DNA from: Streptomyces sp. LHD-70
Lineage (GTDB): Bacteria > Actinomycetota > Actinomycetes > Streptomycetales > Streptomycetaceae
NCBI RefSeq assembly: GCF_031157275.1
Contig: NZ_JAVIFW010000006.1
Coordinates: 62,001 to 126,000 of the forward strand
Direction of reading: 5' to 3'
DNA: 64,000 nt
Part shown: positions 16,038-24,775 of the stretch, one piece after another
Layout of the letters: each line of letters starts with the position of its first letter
Numbering within the stretch: the stretch's first letter is position 1
The notes under the pieces: generated by a model
Seen by the model: only the letters and a program-made list of their open reading frames with translations
The model's database searches: none
Told to the model about the DNA's origin: nothing
Made by a program: the position numbers and the translations under genes

Positions 16038-18221
16038 ATGAGTGCGGACGGATCGAGGACTGCGGCGCGAACCGCCCCGGACGGCGGCGAGGCCGTGCAC
16101 GAGCACGTCACCGCGCCGCCGCCCACGCCCGCCCCGGCAGCCCCCGCACCCCCCGCGAGCCCCCGCAGACGCGGTCGCGCCCGCATCGATCTGCGCCGCC
16201 TCGGCCTGGCCGCGCTCCTCGGTTCGACCTCCCGCGGCCGCCTCCCGGACGCGATCGGCCATGTGGCCGAAGCCCACCGCGCCCACCACCCCGAGGCCGA
16301 CCTCGAGCCGCTGCGCCGCGCCTATCTCCTCGCCGAGTCCTCGCACCGCGGCCAGATGCGCAAGAGCGGCGAGCCCTACATCACGCACCCCCTCGCCGTC
16401 ACGCTGATCCTCGCCGAACTCGGCGCCGAGACAACGACGTTGACGGCCTCGCTGCTCCACGACACGGTCGAGGACACCGAGGTGACGCTCGATCAGGTAC
16501 GCGAGGAGTTCGGCGAAGAGGTCTGCTTCATCGTCGACGGCGTCACCAAGCTGGAGAAGGTGGACTACGGCGCGGCGGCCGAGCCCGAGACCTTCCGCAA
16601 GATGCTCGTCGCCACCGGCAACGACGTCCGCGTGATGTCCATCAAGCTCGCCGACCGCCTGCACAACATGCGCACGCTCGGCGTGATGCGCCCCGAGAAG
16701 CAGGCCCGCATCGCCAAGGTCACCCGGGACGTCCTCATCCCGCTCGCCGAACGCCTCGGCGTCCAGGCCCTGAAGTCCGAGCTGGAGGACCTGGTCTTCG
16801 CGATCCTCCACCCCGAGGAGTACGCACAGACCCGCACCCTCATCACCGAGAACGCCGCGGCCGGCAACCCGCTCGGCGAGTTCGCCGAGGAGTTCCGCGC
16901 CGTGCTCCGCGAGGCCGGCATCGCCGCCGAAGTCCACATCAGGCCACGGCACTTCGTCTCCGTGCACCGCTCCCGGATCAAACGCGGCGAGCTGCGCGGC
17001 GCCGACTTCGGCCGCCTCCTGGTCCTCGTCAACGAGGACGCGGACTGCTACGGCGTCCTGGGCGAACTGCACACCTGCTTCACGCCGGTGATCTCCGAGT
17101 TCAAGGACTTCATTGCCACCCCGAAGTTCAACCTCTACCAATCGCTGCACACCGCGGTCACCCGTCAGGACGGCGAGGTCGCCGAAGTCCTCATCCGCAC
17201 CCACCAGATGCACAAGGTCGCCGAGGCCGGAGTCGTCGCCCTCGGCAATCCCTACGACGCGGGCTCGGACGAGGACAGCGGCGAGGGCGAGCGCGTCGAC
17301 CCCACCCGCCCCGGCTGGCTCTCCCGCCTCCTCGACTGGCAGCGCTCCGCCCCCGACCCGGACACGTTCTGGAGCTCGCTGCGCGAAGAGCTCGCCCAGG
17401 ACCGAGAGATCACCGTCTACCGCACCGGCGGCGGCACGCTGAACCTCCCCGCGGGCGCCAGCTGCGTCGACGCCGCCTACGCGCAGTACGGCGAGGAGGC
17501 CCACGCCTGCATCGGCGCCCGGGTCAACGGCCGCCTGGTGACGCTCAGTACGGTCCTGCGGGACGGCGACACCGTGCATGTGCTGCTCGCCCCGCCGGAG
17601 ACCGGCTCGGGCCCCGACGCGGAGTGGCTCGACCACACGCGTACGCCGGCCGCCCGCATCGCCATCGGCCGCTGGCTCAGCTCGCACCCCGAAGGCCCGG
17701 TCGTCGCGGCCGCCGCCCCCCGGCCCCAGCTGACCGTCGAGGCGATGCGGCCCACCGCGGCCAACGCCGTCGTCGACCTGCCGAACGCCACGGTCCGCCT
17801 CGCCGGCTGCTGCACCCCGGTCCCGCCCGACGCCGTCACCGGCTTCACCGTGCGCGGCGGCGCCGTCACCGTGCACCGCGTGGAGTGTCCCGCGGTCGAG
17901 CGGATGTCGGCCTCGGGTCGCGCGCCGGTCGCGGTGCACTGGGCGCAGCTGGACGAGGGCGCCGAGTGCCGGGTCACGCTGATCGCCGAGTCCTTCGGCC
18001 GCCCGCACCTCCTCGCCGACCTCACCGAGGCCATCGCCCTGGAGGGCGCCGCCATCATCTCGGCCACCGTCGAGCCCCCGGTCGAGGGCCGCGTCCGGCA
18101 CTCGTACACGCTCCAACTCCCCGACGCCGCCCAGCTCCCCGGCCTGATGCGGGCGATGCGCAAGGTGCCGGGGGTGTACGACGTGGGGCGCGGCAAGGAG
18201 CCCGCGGCGGCCACGTCCTGA
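16038..18221 (+). CDS. rshA: RelA/SpoT-homologue (p)ppGpp protein RshA
   Basis: Bifunctional-type alarmone enzyme, 727 aa. A disordered Pro/Ala-rich head (residues 1-50) precedes the hydrolase HD domain: SHRGQMRKSGEPYITHPLAV, LLHDTVEDT and KLADRLHNMRTL, all intact. The synthetase region follows (about residues 300-400) with FKDFIATPKFNLYQSLHT. A TGS domain (about 460-520) and a C-terminal ACT domain (about 650-715) complete the usual order. Several synthetase positions differ from the canonical pattern. PKHxYSIYxKM is RPRHFVSVHRSR, the FDLxxIR strand is FGRLLVL, and QIRT is LIRT. Hydrolase activity is therefore expected, while synthetase activity is uncertain. S. coelicolor has a second enzyme, RelA, elsewhere. 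Confidence 0.9.
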   Translation: MSADGSRTAARTAPDGGEAVHEHVTAPPPTPAPAAPAPPASPRRRGRARIDLRRLGLAALLGSTSRGRLPDAIGHVAEAHRAHHPEADLEPLRRAYLLAESSHRGQMRKSGEPYITHPLAVTLILAELGAETTTLTASLLHDTVEDTEVTLDQVREEFGEEVCFIVDGVTKLEKVDYGAAAEPETFRKMLVATGNDVRVMSIKLADRLHNMRTLGVMRPEKQARIAKVTRDVLIPLAERLGVQALKSELEDLVFAILHPEEYAQTRTLITENAAAGNPLGEFAEEFRAVLREAGIAAEVHIRPRHFVSVHRSRIKRGELRGADFGRLLVLVNEDADCYGVLGELHTCFTPVISEFKDFIATPKFNLYQSLHTAVTRQDGEVAEVLIRTHQMHKVAEAGVVALGNPYDAGSDEDSGEGERVDPTRPGWLSRLLDWQRSAPDPDTFWSSLREELAQDREITVYRTGGGTLNLPAGASCVDAAYAQYGEEAHACIGARVNGRLVTLSTVLRDGDTVHVLLAPPETGSGPDAEWLDHTRTPAARIAIGRWLSSHPEGPVVAAAAPRPQLTVEAMRPTAANAVVDLPNATVRLAGCCTPVPPDAVTGFTVRGGAVTVHRVECPAVERMSASGRAPVAVHWAQLDEGAECRVTLIAESFGRPHLLADLTEAIALEGAAIISATVEPPVEGRVRHSYTLQLPDAAQLPGLMRAMRKVPGVYDVGRGKEPAAATS

Positions 18222-18308
18222 ACCGGCGCGGCCGATGGAACACCCCGTTCGGGTGGGCCGGTCGCGCGTCGGCACGGCAACCAAGGCCCGTGCTGATAGC
18301 GGTGGTTC

Positions 18309-19865
18309 ATGTTGCTCTCGCGCCGCATCAGGGCCGCACTCCTCGCCACCGCCAGCTCCGCCGTGTCCGTCTCGCTGCTCGCAGCGAGCGCGCCCTCGCC
18401 GGTCGCCCCGCGCGGCATCGGCGACCGCCTCTTCCCGCACCTCGGCAACCCCGGGTACGACGTCACCGCGTACGACATCTCGCTCCGCTACCGGGGCGAC
18501 AACAGCAAGCCGTTGGACGCCGTCACCGTCGTGAAGGCGCGGGCCACGGACCACCTGAAGCAGATCAACCTCGACTTCACCCAGGGCAAGGTCCGCTCCG
18601 TGGAGGTCAACGGGGCCCGCGCGCGGTTCGCGAGCACCGGCGAGGACCTCGTCGTCACGCCCGCCCGGCCCGTCTTCCAGGGCAGCCCGCTGCGGATCAC
18701 CGTGCGGCACACCAGCGACCCGGCGGGCAAGGCCGACGGCGGCTGGGTGCGTACGGGCGACGGGCTCGCCATGGCCAACCAGGCCGACGCCGCCCACCGC
18801 GTCTTCCCCGGCAACGATCACCCCTCCGACAAGGCGTACTTCACCTTCCGGATCACCGCCCCCAAGCAGCTGACCGCCGTCGCCAACGGACTGCCGACCG
18901 GCCGCCGCGCGGGCGCGAAGAGCACCACGTGGACGTACCGCACCCACCACCCCATGGCCACCGAGCTCGCGCAGGTCAGCATCGGCCGCTCCGCCGTCCT
19001 GCACCGCAAGGGCCCGCACGGGCTGCCCGTCCGGGACGTCGTACCGAGCAAGGACCGCAAGAAGCTCGAACCGTGGCTCAAGAAGACGCCGGGCCAGATC
19101 GCCTGGATGGAGAAGAAGGTCGGCCGCTACCCCTTCGAGACGTACGGCGTCCTTGCCGCCGACGCCACCACCGGCTTCGCCCTCGAGACCCAGACCCTGT
19201 CGCTGTTCGAGCGCCGGCTCTTCACACAGCCCGAGTACCCGAGCTGGTACGTCGACTCGATCATGGTCCATGAGCTGGCCCACCAGTGGTTCGGCAACAG
19301 TGTCACCCCCCGCACCTGGTCCGACCTGTGGCTCAACGAGGGGCACGCGACCTGGTACGAGGCCCTCTACGCGGAGGAGCGCGCCAAGCAGCCCCTGCAG
19401 AAGCGGATGAAGCAGGCCTACCGCCTCTCCGACCGCTGGCGCGCCGCCGGCGGCCCGCCCGCCGCGCCCAAGGCCCCCGAACCCGGCCAGAAGATCAGCC
19501 TGTTCCGCCCGGTCGTCTACGACGGCAGCGCCCTCGTCCTGTACGCGCTGCGCCAGGAGATCGGCCACGCGGCCTTCGAGCGCCTGGAGCGCGCCTGGGT
19601 CCGGCGGCACGTGGACTCCACGGCGACCACCGCCGACTTCACCCGCCTCGCCTCGGGCATCGCGGGCCGCGACCTGAGCACCTTCTTCAAGGCCTGGCTG
19701 TACGGGAAGAAGACGCCGCCCATGCCCGGCCACCCCGACTGGAAGGCCGACGCTCCGAAGGCCAAGGGCAAGCCCGGAACTCGTACGGTCACGCCCGCGC
19801 ACTCCCACGGCGCCCCCGGACACTCCCACGGCCACGCCGGACACTCCCACGGCCACGCCGGATGA
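18309..19865 (+). CDS. secreted M1-family zinc metallopeptidase with His-rich tail
   Basis: Exported gluzincin, 518 aa, about half the length of full aminopeptidase N because the C-terminal helical domain is absent. A signal peptide covers about residues 1-30 (MLLSRRIRAALLATASSAVS). The N-terminal beta domain leads to the zinc site HELAHQWF (H321, E322, H325), with third ligand Glu344 in WLNEGHATWY, the exact M1 spacing. The GAMEN exopeptidase motif is replaced by GFALET. The tail (about residues 492-518) repeats PGHSHGHAG-like units, a plausible metal-binding segment encoded by short DNA repeats. An aminopeptidase role is likely but is inferred from the family only. Confidence 0.9.
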   Translation: MLLSRRIRAALLATASSAVSVSLLAASAPSPVAPRGIGDRLFPHLGNPGYDVTAYDISLRYRGDNSKPLDAVTVVKARATDHLKQINLDFTQGKVRSVEVNGARARFASTGEDLVVTPARPVFQGSPLRITVRHTSDPAGKADGGWVRTGDGLAMANQADAAHRVFPGNDHPSDKAYFTFRITAPKQLTAVANGLPTGRRAGAKSTTWTYRTHHPMATELAQVSIGRSAVLHRKGPHGLPVRDVVPSKDRKKLEPWLKKTPGQIAWMEKKVGRYPFETYGVLAADATTGFALETQTLSLFERRLFTQPEYPSWYVDSIMVHELAHQWFGNSVTPRTWSDLWLNEGHATWYEALYAEERAKQPLQKRMKQAYRLSDRWRAAGGPPAAPKAPEPGQKISLFRPVVYDGSALVLYALRQEIGHAAFERLERAWVRRHVDSTATTADFTRLASGIAGRDLSTFFKAWLYGKKTPPMPGHPDWKADAPKAKGKPGTRTVTPAHSHGAPGHSHGHAGHSHGHAG

Positions 19866-20061
19866 GCCGAGCCCTGCCCGAGCCGGAACCGGACCGTTCG
19901 TACGCACCGAATAATTCGGGTGCCGAGACGGGGCGTATCGTGAGACCATCGACAGGTCGACGGTGCGGTAGGCCGGGAATCTCCGGGGCCGGGCGCACGT
20001 TGACCGATACGAGGACCGCCCCTGTCGGGTGGCTCCCCCTTCCCAACGACGTAAGGATCCA

Positions 20062-21567
20062 ATGACCTCCTCTTCTTCCCCTTCCCAGGACGCGCAGGAC
20101 AGCCAGAGCCAGAGCACCGCGCAGAACCTCCCCGAAGGACTTCGGGCCGATGCCCTGATGGAAGAGGACGTCGCCTGGAGCCACGAGGTCGACGGAGCGC
20201 GGGACGGCGACCAGCTGGACCGCTCCGAGCGCGCGGCTCTGCGCCGTGTGGCGGGCCTCTCCACCGAGCTCGAGGACGTCACCGAGGTCGAGTACCGACA
20301 GCTCCGCCTGGAGCGGGTCGTGCTCGTCGGCGTGTGGACCACGGGCACGCTGCAGGACGCGGAGAACTCCCTGGCGGAACTCGCCGCGCTCGCCGAGACG
20401 GCGGGCGCCCTGGTGCTCGACGGTGTCTTCCAGCGCCGCGACAAGCCCGACCCGGCGACCTACATCGGTTCCGGCAAGGCTCTGGAGCTGCGCGACATCG
20501 TCCTCGAGACCGGAGCCGACACGGTCGTCTGTGACGGTGAGCTCAGCCCCGGCCAGCTCATCCACCTCGAAGACGTCGTCAAGGTCAAGGTGGTGGACCG
20601 CACCGCCCTGATCCTCGACATCTTCGCCCAGCACGCCAAGTCCCGAGAGGGCAAGGCACAGGTGGCCCTCGCGCAGATGCAGTACATGCTGCCGAGGCTC
20701 CGCGGCTGGGGTCAGTCGCTCTCCCGGCAGATGGGTGGCGGCGGCGGTGGCGGCATGGCCACCCGTGGTCCCGGTGAGACCAAGATCGAGACCGACCGGC
20801 GTCGGATCCGCGAGAAGATGGCGAAGATGCGCCGGGAGATCGCGGCGATGAAGACCGGCCGCGACATCAAGCGCCAGGAGCGGCGCAGGAACAAGGTGCC
20901 TTCGGTCGCCATCGCCGGTTACACCAACGCCGGCAAGTCCTCGCTGCTCAACCGCCTGACGGGCGCGGGCGTCCTGGTGGAGAACGCGCTGTTCGCCACC
21001 CTCGACCCCACCGTCCGCCGCGCGGAGACCCCGAGCGGGCGGCTCTACACCCTGGCCGACACGGTCGGGTTCGTGCGCCACCTGCCGCACCACCTGGTCG
21101 AGGCGTTCCGCTCCACGATGGAGGAGGTCGGCGACTCCGACCTGATCCTGCACGTGGTGGACGGCTCGCACCCCGTGCCGGAGGAGCAGCTGGCCGCCGT
21201 GCGCGAGGTGATCAGGGACGTCGGCGCGACGGACGTCCCCGAGATCGTCGTGGTCAACAAGGCGGACGCGGCCGACCCGTTGGTGCTGCAGCGCCTGCTG
21301 CGCGCCGAGCGGCACGCGATCGTGGTCTCGGCCCGCACGGGCGACGGCATCGAGGAGCTGCTCGCGCTCATCGACGCCGAACTGCCCCGCCCCGAGATCG
21401 AGATCGAGGCGCTGCTTCCGTACACGCAGGGCGGGCTCGTCGCCCGTGCGCACGCCGAGGGCGAGGTGATCTCCGAGGAGCACCTCCCGGAGGGCACGCT
21501 GCTCAAGGCGCGGGTGCACGGCGAACTCGCCGCGGACCTGGCCCGGTTCGTCCCCGCGGAGCACTGA
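20062..21567 (+). CDS. hflX: ribosome-associated GTPase HflX
   Basis: Ribosome-splitting GTPase of the HflX family, 501 aa. The N-terminal subdomain has ERVVLVGVWT and RRDKPDPATYIGSGKALEL. A glycine-rich linker contains an extended run of seven glycines before MATRGPGETKIETDRR and a coiled coil. The G domain starts near residue 289: G1 GYTNAGKSS, G2 region TLDPTVRR, G3 DTVGFVRHLP and G4 VNKAD. The ATG at 20062 follows AAGGA. A GTG at 20029 would add an unrelated peptide. A strong hairpin terminator follows at 21593. The 196-bp leader holds GCACCGAATAATTCGGGTGC, a likely terminator-type hairpin for the upstream peptidase gene. Confidence 0.97.
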   Translation: MTSSSSPSQDAQDSQSQSTAQNLPEGLRADALMEEDVAWSHEVDGARDGDQLDRSERAALRRVAGLSTELEDVTEVEYRQLRLERVVLVGVWTTGTLQDAENSLAELAALAETAGALVLDGVFQRRDKPDPATYIGSGKALELRDIVLETGADTVVCDGELSPGQLIHLEDVVKVKVVDRTALILDIFAQHAKSREGKAQVALAQMQYMLPRLRGWGQSLSRQMGGGGGGGMATRGPGETKIETDRRRIREKMAKMRREIAAMKTGRDIKRQERRRNKVPSVAIAGYTNAGKSSLLNRLTGAGVLVENALFATLDPTVRRAETPSGRLYTLADTVGFVRHLPHHLVEAFRSTMEEVGDSDLILHVVDGSHPVPEEQLAAVREVIRDVGATDVPEIVVVNKADAADPLVLQRLLRAERHAIVVSARTGDGIEELLALIDAELPRPEIEIEALLPYTQGGLVARAHAEGEVISEEHLPEGTLLKARVHGELAADLARFVPAEH

Positions 21568-21592
21568 GCCACACCGCGAAGCAGTACGTACG

Positions 21593-21629
21593 AAGGCCCG
21601 CCCCCTCCAGCCGGAGGGGGCGGGCCTTT
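21593..21629. terminator. strong intrinsic terminator after hflX
   Basis: A perfect 16-bp stem (AAGGCCCGCCCCCTCC paired with its complement, 4-base AGCC loop) ends in TTT. It lies between hflX and the convergent protease gene, so it can serve both strands. Confidence 0.9.
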
Positions 21630-21644
21630 GCGTGTCGTAAGCGC

Positions 21645-22844
21645 CTACTGGCTGCCGTACTTCTCGCTCATCGTGTCGAAGACGCGCTTCGCGCCGTCGC
21701 CCAGCTGCGGGCCTGCGAGCCAGCCGTTCGAACCGGCCGGGCCGATCGAGGTGTTGGAGACCAGGGCGAGCTTGCCGCCGCCGGTCTCACGGAACCAGCC
21801 GCCGCCGGAGGAGCCGGCGGTCATGGTGCAGCCGATGCGGTACATCGTCGGCGAGGACGGGGTCAGCGAGAGCCGGCCGGGCCGGTCGATGCACTTGTGC
21901 ATCAGCGCACCGTCGTACGGCGGGGCCTGCGGGTAGCCCCAAGCACCCATCGCGTCCACGGACTTGGGGGACGGCGAGGAGAAGTCCACGGGCAGCGCCG
22001 CGCCGACGGTCTCCTCCAGGGACTTGGTGCCACGCTCCGGCTTCACGTGCAGCACCGCGTAGTCGTACTCGTACGAGCCGCCCTCGGGGTCCGCGGCCGT
22101 GGTGCCGTCGATCCACTCGTTGGAGGTGGAGATCCAGTCCGCCCAGAACTGGCCGTACGGGGCGCGGTCCTGCGGCCCCGCGCTCTCCAGGGCGCGGGCG
22201 GAGAGGCCCTTGTGGTTGTAGGCCGGGGTGAAGACGATGTTCCGGTACCAGCCGCCCTTCTGGCCGGCGTGCACGCAGTGACCCGCGGTCCACACGAGGT
22301 TGGACTTGCCGGGGTTGCGCGGGTCCTTCACGACGGTGCCGGAGCAGACCGCGGTGCCCTCGGGGGTGTCGAAGAAGATCTTGCCGACCGGCGCCGCGTA
22401 CTTGTGGTACGGCGTGCGCTCCGGCTCGGCGCGGACCGGGCGCGGCTCCGGGTCGGTGACGCCCTCGTTGCTGGCGGCGGCCTTGCTGGAGATGGTCTGG
22501 CTGGGGGACTTCGCGGTCTTCATCCGGTCCGCGTCCCACAGACCCTCGATGACCGGGTTGGCGAAGTCCTTCGCCTCACGCAGCCACTTGTCCTTGTCCC
22601 AGTTCTTCCACTCGCCGTTCTTCCACTTGTCGACGTCGATGCCGTGCTCCTTGAGCCGGTCGGCGATGCCGTCGAGGTCGTCGGGAAGCTGGGCCTCGTC
22701 CGCGCCCGAACCGCCTTCCTTCGCGGCGGAGTTGGTGGGCTTGGCGTCGGCCTTGGGGTCGCCGCCCGACTCGCAGGCGGTGGCGGTCAGGGCCAGGGCC
22801 ACGGCAAGCGAGGCCGCGGCGAGCGCCGGACGTATGGATCGCAT
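21645..22844 (-). CDS. trypsin-like serine protease lipoprotein (copy 1)
   Basis: Predicted surface-anchored protease-fold lipoprotein, 399 aa. The signal sequence ends in a lipobox-like TATAC (Cys24). Residues about 60-110 form a conserved Trp/Lys-rich segment (GIDVDKWKNGEWKNWDKDKW). The chymotrypsin-type triad is H189 in WTAGHC, D261 in EYDYAVLHV and S346 in AGSSGGGW. The ATG at 22844 was chosen because the signal peptide starts there; the upstream reading is repeat DNA, and no clear Shine-Dalgarno is seen. It is a paralogue of the next gene on the same strand (23098-24327), with the same architecture. The substrate is unknown. Confidence 0.88.
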   Translation of the reverse strand: MRSIRPALAAASLAVALALTATACESGGDPKADAKPTNSAAKEGGSGADEAQLPDDLDGIADRLKEHGIDVDKWKNGEWKNWDKDKWLREAKDFANPVIEGLWDADRMKTAKSPSQTISSKAAASNEGVTDPEPRPVRAEPERTPYHKYAAPVGKIFFDTPEGTAVCSGTVVKDPRNPGKSNLVWTAGHCVHAGQKGGWYRNIVFTPAYNHKGLSARALESAGPQDRAPYGQFWADWISTSNEWIDGTTAADPEGGSYEYDYAVLHVKPERGTKSLEETVGAALPVDFSSPSPKSVDAMGAWGYPQAPPYDGALMHKCIDRPGRLSLTPSSPTMYRIGCTMTAGSSGGGWFRETGGGKLALVSNTSIGPAGSNGWLAGPQLGDGAKRVFDTMSEKYGSQ

Positions 22845-22904
22845 GGTGAGGAAACCCCCGATGGGTGTGTAAGCGGTGGTGATGGGGATGGGGAGAGCGG
22901 TTCC

Positions 22905-23036
22905 GGGCGGCAGGCGCCCGAACGGTGCTGCTACGGGCGGCAGGCGCCCGAACGGTGTTGCTACGGGCACGGTTCCGGGCGGCGGGTGCCCGAACAGTGC
23001 TGCTATGGGCGGCTGGCGCCCGAACGGTGCCGCCCC
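22905..23036. repeat. four 30-bp hairpin-forming tandem repeats between two protease genes
   Basis: Units start at 22905, 22935, 22977 and 23007. Each begins GGGCGGCAGGCGCCCG (or a close variant), which can fold into a small stem, and continues AACGGTGCTGCTAC. A 12-bp insertion separates units 2 and 3. The array fills the gap upstream of protease copy 1 and downstream of copy 2. Confidence 0.85.
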
Positions 23037-23097
23037 CGGGATGGGCCCGGGAACGGCACCGTGGTTCAGAGAGAGGTCAACTGCCCTGCGCGGGCGT

Positions 23098-24327
23098 TCA
23101 GTTGGTGGACTTCTTGCTGACCTCGTCGTAGATGCCCTGGGCTTCCTTGCCGAAGCGCGGGCCCGCGAGCCAGCCGGCGGTGACCGGGCCGATGGAGGTG
23201 TTGGAGACCAGGGCGGGCTTGCCGTCCTGGCCCTTGGCGACCCAGCCGCCGCCGGAGGAGCCGGCGGTCATGGTGCAGCCGATGCGGTACATCGTCGGCT
23301 GGGACGCGGACAGCGAGAGCCGGCCGGGCTTGTCGGTGCAGGAGAACTCGAGCTCGCCGTCGAACGGCGGAGCCGCCGGGTAGCCGGTCGCCTTGATCGA
23401 GGCGATCTTCGGCACGGCCGGGGCGTTGAACTCGACCGGCATCGCCGCGCCGACGGTCTCCTCCAGGGACTTGCCGGCGGCGCCCTTCTCGGGCGTCACC
23501 TCCATCACGGCGAAGTCGTACGGAGCACCGGCGCCGCCGGACTGGGCGCCCTGCGCGATCCACTGGTCCGAGGTCCTCGCCTGCTTGCTCCACCAGACGC
23601 CGTACGGAGCGAGCTCCTCCTTCGTGGCCTTCTGGTCGGCGGGCTTGCCCTCGTTGTTGTACGACGGGACGAAGACGAGGTTGCGGTACCAGCCGCCCTC
23701 CTTGCCCGCGTGCACACAGTGGCCGGCCGTCCAGACCATGTTGGACTTCCCGGGGTTGGCCGGGTCCTTCACCACGGTGGCCGAGCACTGCGCGGAGCCC
23801 TCGGGGGTCTCGAAGAAGAGCTTGCCCGCGGCCGGGGCGTTGTCGTGGTACGGCGTCGCCACCTGCTGGGCGTCGACCGGCTCTGGGATCGGGTCCGTCT
23901 TGCCCTGGTCGCCGGAGATGTCGTTGTCGACGGGCTTCTCCGGGTGCTTGTCGGTGTCGCGCAGCCGGTCAGAGTCCCAGAAGTCCTCGATGATCGGGTT
24001 GACGAAGTCCTCGGCCTCGCGCAGCCACTTGTCCTTGTCCCAGTTCTTCCACTCACCGTTCCGCCACTGGTCGACATCGATCCCGTGCTCCTTGAGCCGG
24101 TCCTTGATGTCGTCCGGAATCTCGATCTTGTCCCCGCCGCCGCTGCCACCGGCGCTGCCGCCATCGGCCGTCGCGGACGCGGTGGGCTTGGCGTCGGCGT
24201 TGTCCTCGCCGGGGCCGCAGGCCGTGGCCGTCAGTGCGAGCGCGGCCGAGACCGCGAGCACGGAGGAGGTGGTGCGGCGCACACTCCTCCCTCGACGAGC
24301 GGCGAAGAGCGGACGTATGGGTCGCAT
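23098..24327 (-). CDS. trypsin-like serine protease lipoprotein (copy 2)
   Basis: Paralogue of the gene at 21645-22844, 409 aa. It differs mainly in an Arg-rich n-region (ARRGRSVRRTT) before the lipobox-like TATAC (Cys37) and in Gly/Ser-rich spacing before the shared Trp/Lys-rich block GIDVDQWRNGEWKNWDKDKW. The triad is retained in WTAGHC, PYDFAVMEV and AGSSGGGW. The ATG at 24327 is the start of the signal peptide; longer readings extend into non-coding DNA. Tandem position and shared architecture show a local duplication. The two genes are separated by 253 bp carrying a repeat array, so they may be separately transcribed. Confidence 0.88.
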   Translation of the reverse strand: MRPIRPLFAARRGRSVRRTTSSVLAVSAALALTATACGPGEDNADAKPTASATADGGSAGGSGGGDKIEIPDDIKDRLKEHGIDVDQWRNGEWKNWDKDKWLREAEDFVNPIIEDFWDSDRLRDTDKHPEKPVDNDISGDQGKTDPIPEPVDAQQVATPYHDNAPAAGKLFFETPEGSAQCSATVVKDPANPGKSNMVWTAGHCVHAGKEGGWYRNLVFVPSYNNEGKPADQKATKEELAPYGVWWSKQARTSDQWIAQGAQSGGAGAPYDFAVMEVTPEKGAAGKSLEETVGAAMPVEFNAPAVPKIASIKATGYPAAPPFDGELEFSCTDKPGRLSLSASQPTMYRIGCTMTAGSSGGGWVAKGQDGKPALVSNTSIGPVTAGWLAGPRFGKEAQGIYDEVSKKSTN

Positions 24328-24775
24328 GGCGAGAATCCCCCTGTTTTGACTTTGTCGGACTTGGTGAACTCCTCCCGGCCGCGGCCGACGGGCCTGTGCG
24401 GACCGGAAGTTGCAGTTCACCTGTGCAGTTGTGGCATCGCGCGGAGCGGCAGCGCGACGATCGAGCACCCCACGATATGCCGGTGCGATCGGCGACGACC
24501 CACGGGGCCGCAACGGTTCTGTCACGGCCCGGTTCCTCCGGCGCGATCCGCACGCCAGGTCACGGGGAGGTTGATGGGGAACTTCCGGTTGATGGTGGTT
24601 CCGTACGCACGCACCGGTGGTCAAGCCAAGGTTTTCGTTTGGCAAGGATCTCCGCGCCGGGCGTGATCCCCCGCATCCGGCGTCGTTGGTACGTACGGGG
24701 GACACGCGTCCGGCACCGGACCCCCAGGGGGCGTACCGCCCAACTCACCGACGTACAGCGGGAGGACACACAGTC
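24328..24775. other. 448-bp intergenic region between divergent protease and siderophore genes
   Basis: No gene is seen. It holds promoters for two divergent units. I see GGTTGATGG twice (about 24569 and 24587) and an imperfect dyad (AAGCCAAGG ... TTTGGCAAGG) near 24625-24650. There is no recognisable IdeR/DmdR iron box (TTAGGTTAGGCTAACCTAA-like), which would be expected if the siderophore genes were iron-repressed from here. Confidence 0.5.

Noticed and set aside
15861..20444. 1,527-codon minus-strand open frame
   Set aside because: It lies opposite rshA and the M1 peptidase, both with intact family motifs; shadow frame.
22905..23036. CRISPR-like array between protease genes
   Set aside because: 30-bp units are directly adjacent without unique spacers, and no cas genes are present.
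24328..24775. Iron box for the siderophore genes
   Set aside because: No sequence resembling TTAGGTTAGGCTAACCTAA. Only an imperfect GCCAA/TTTGGC dyad is present.
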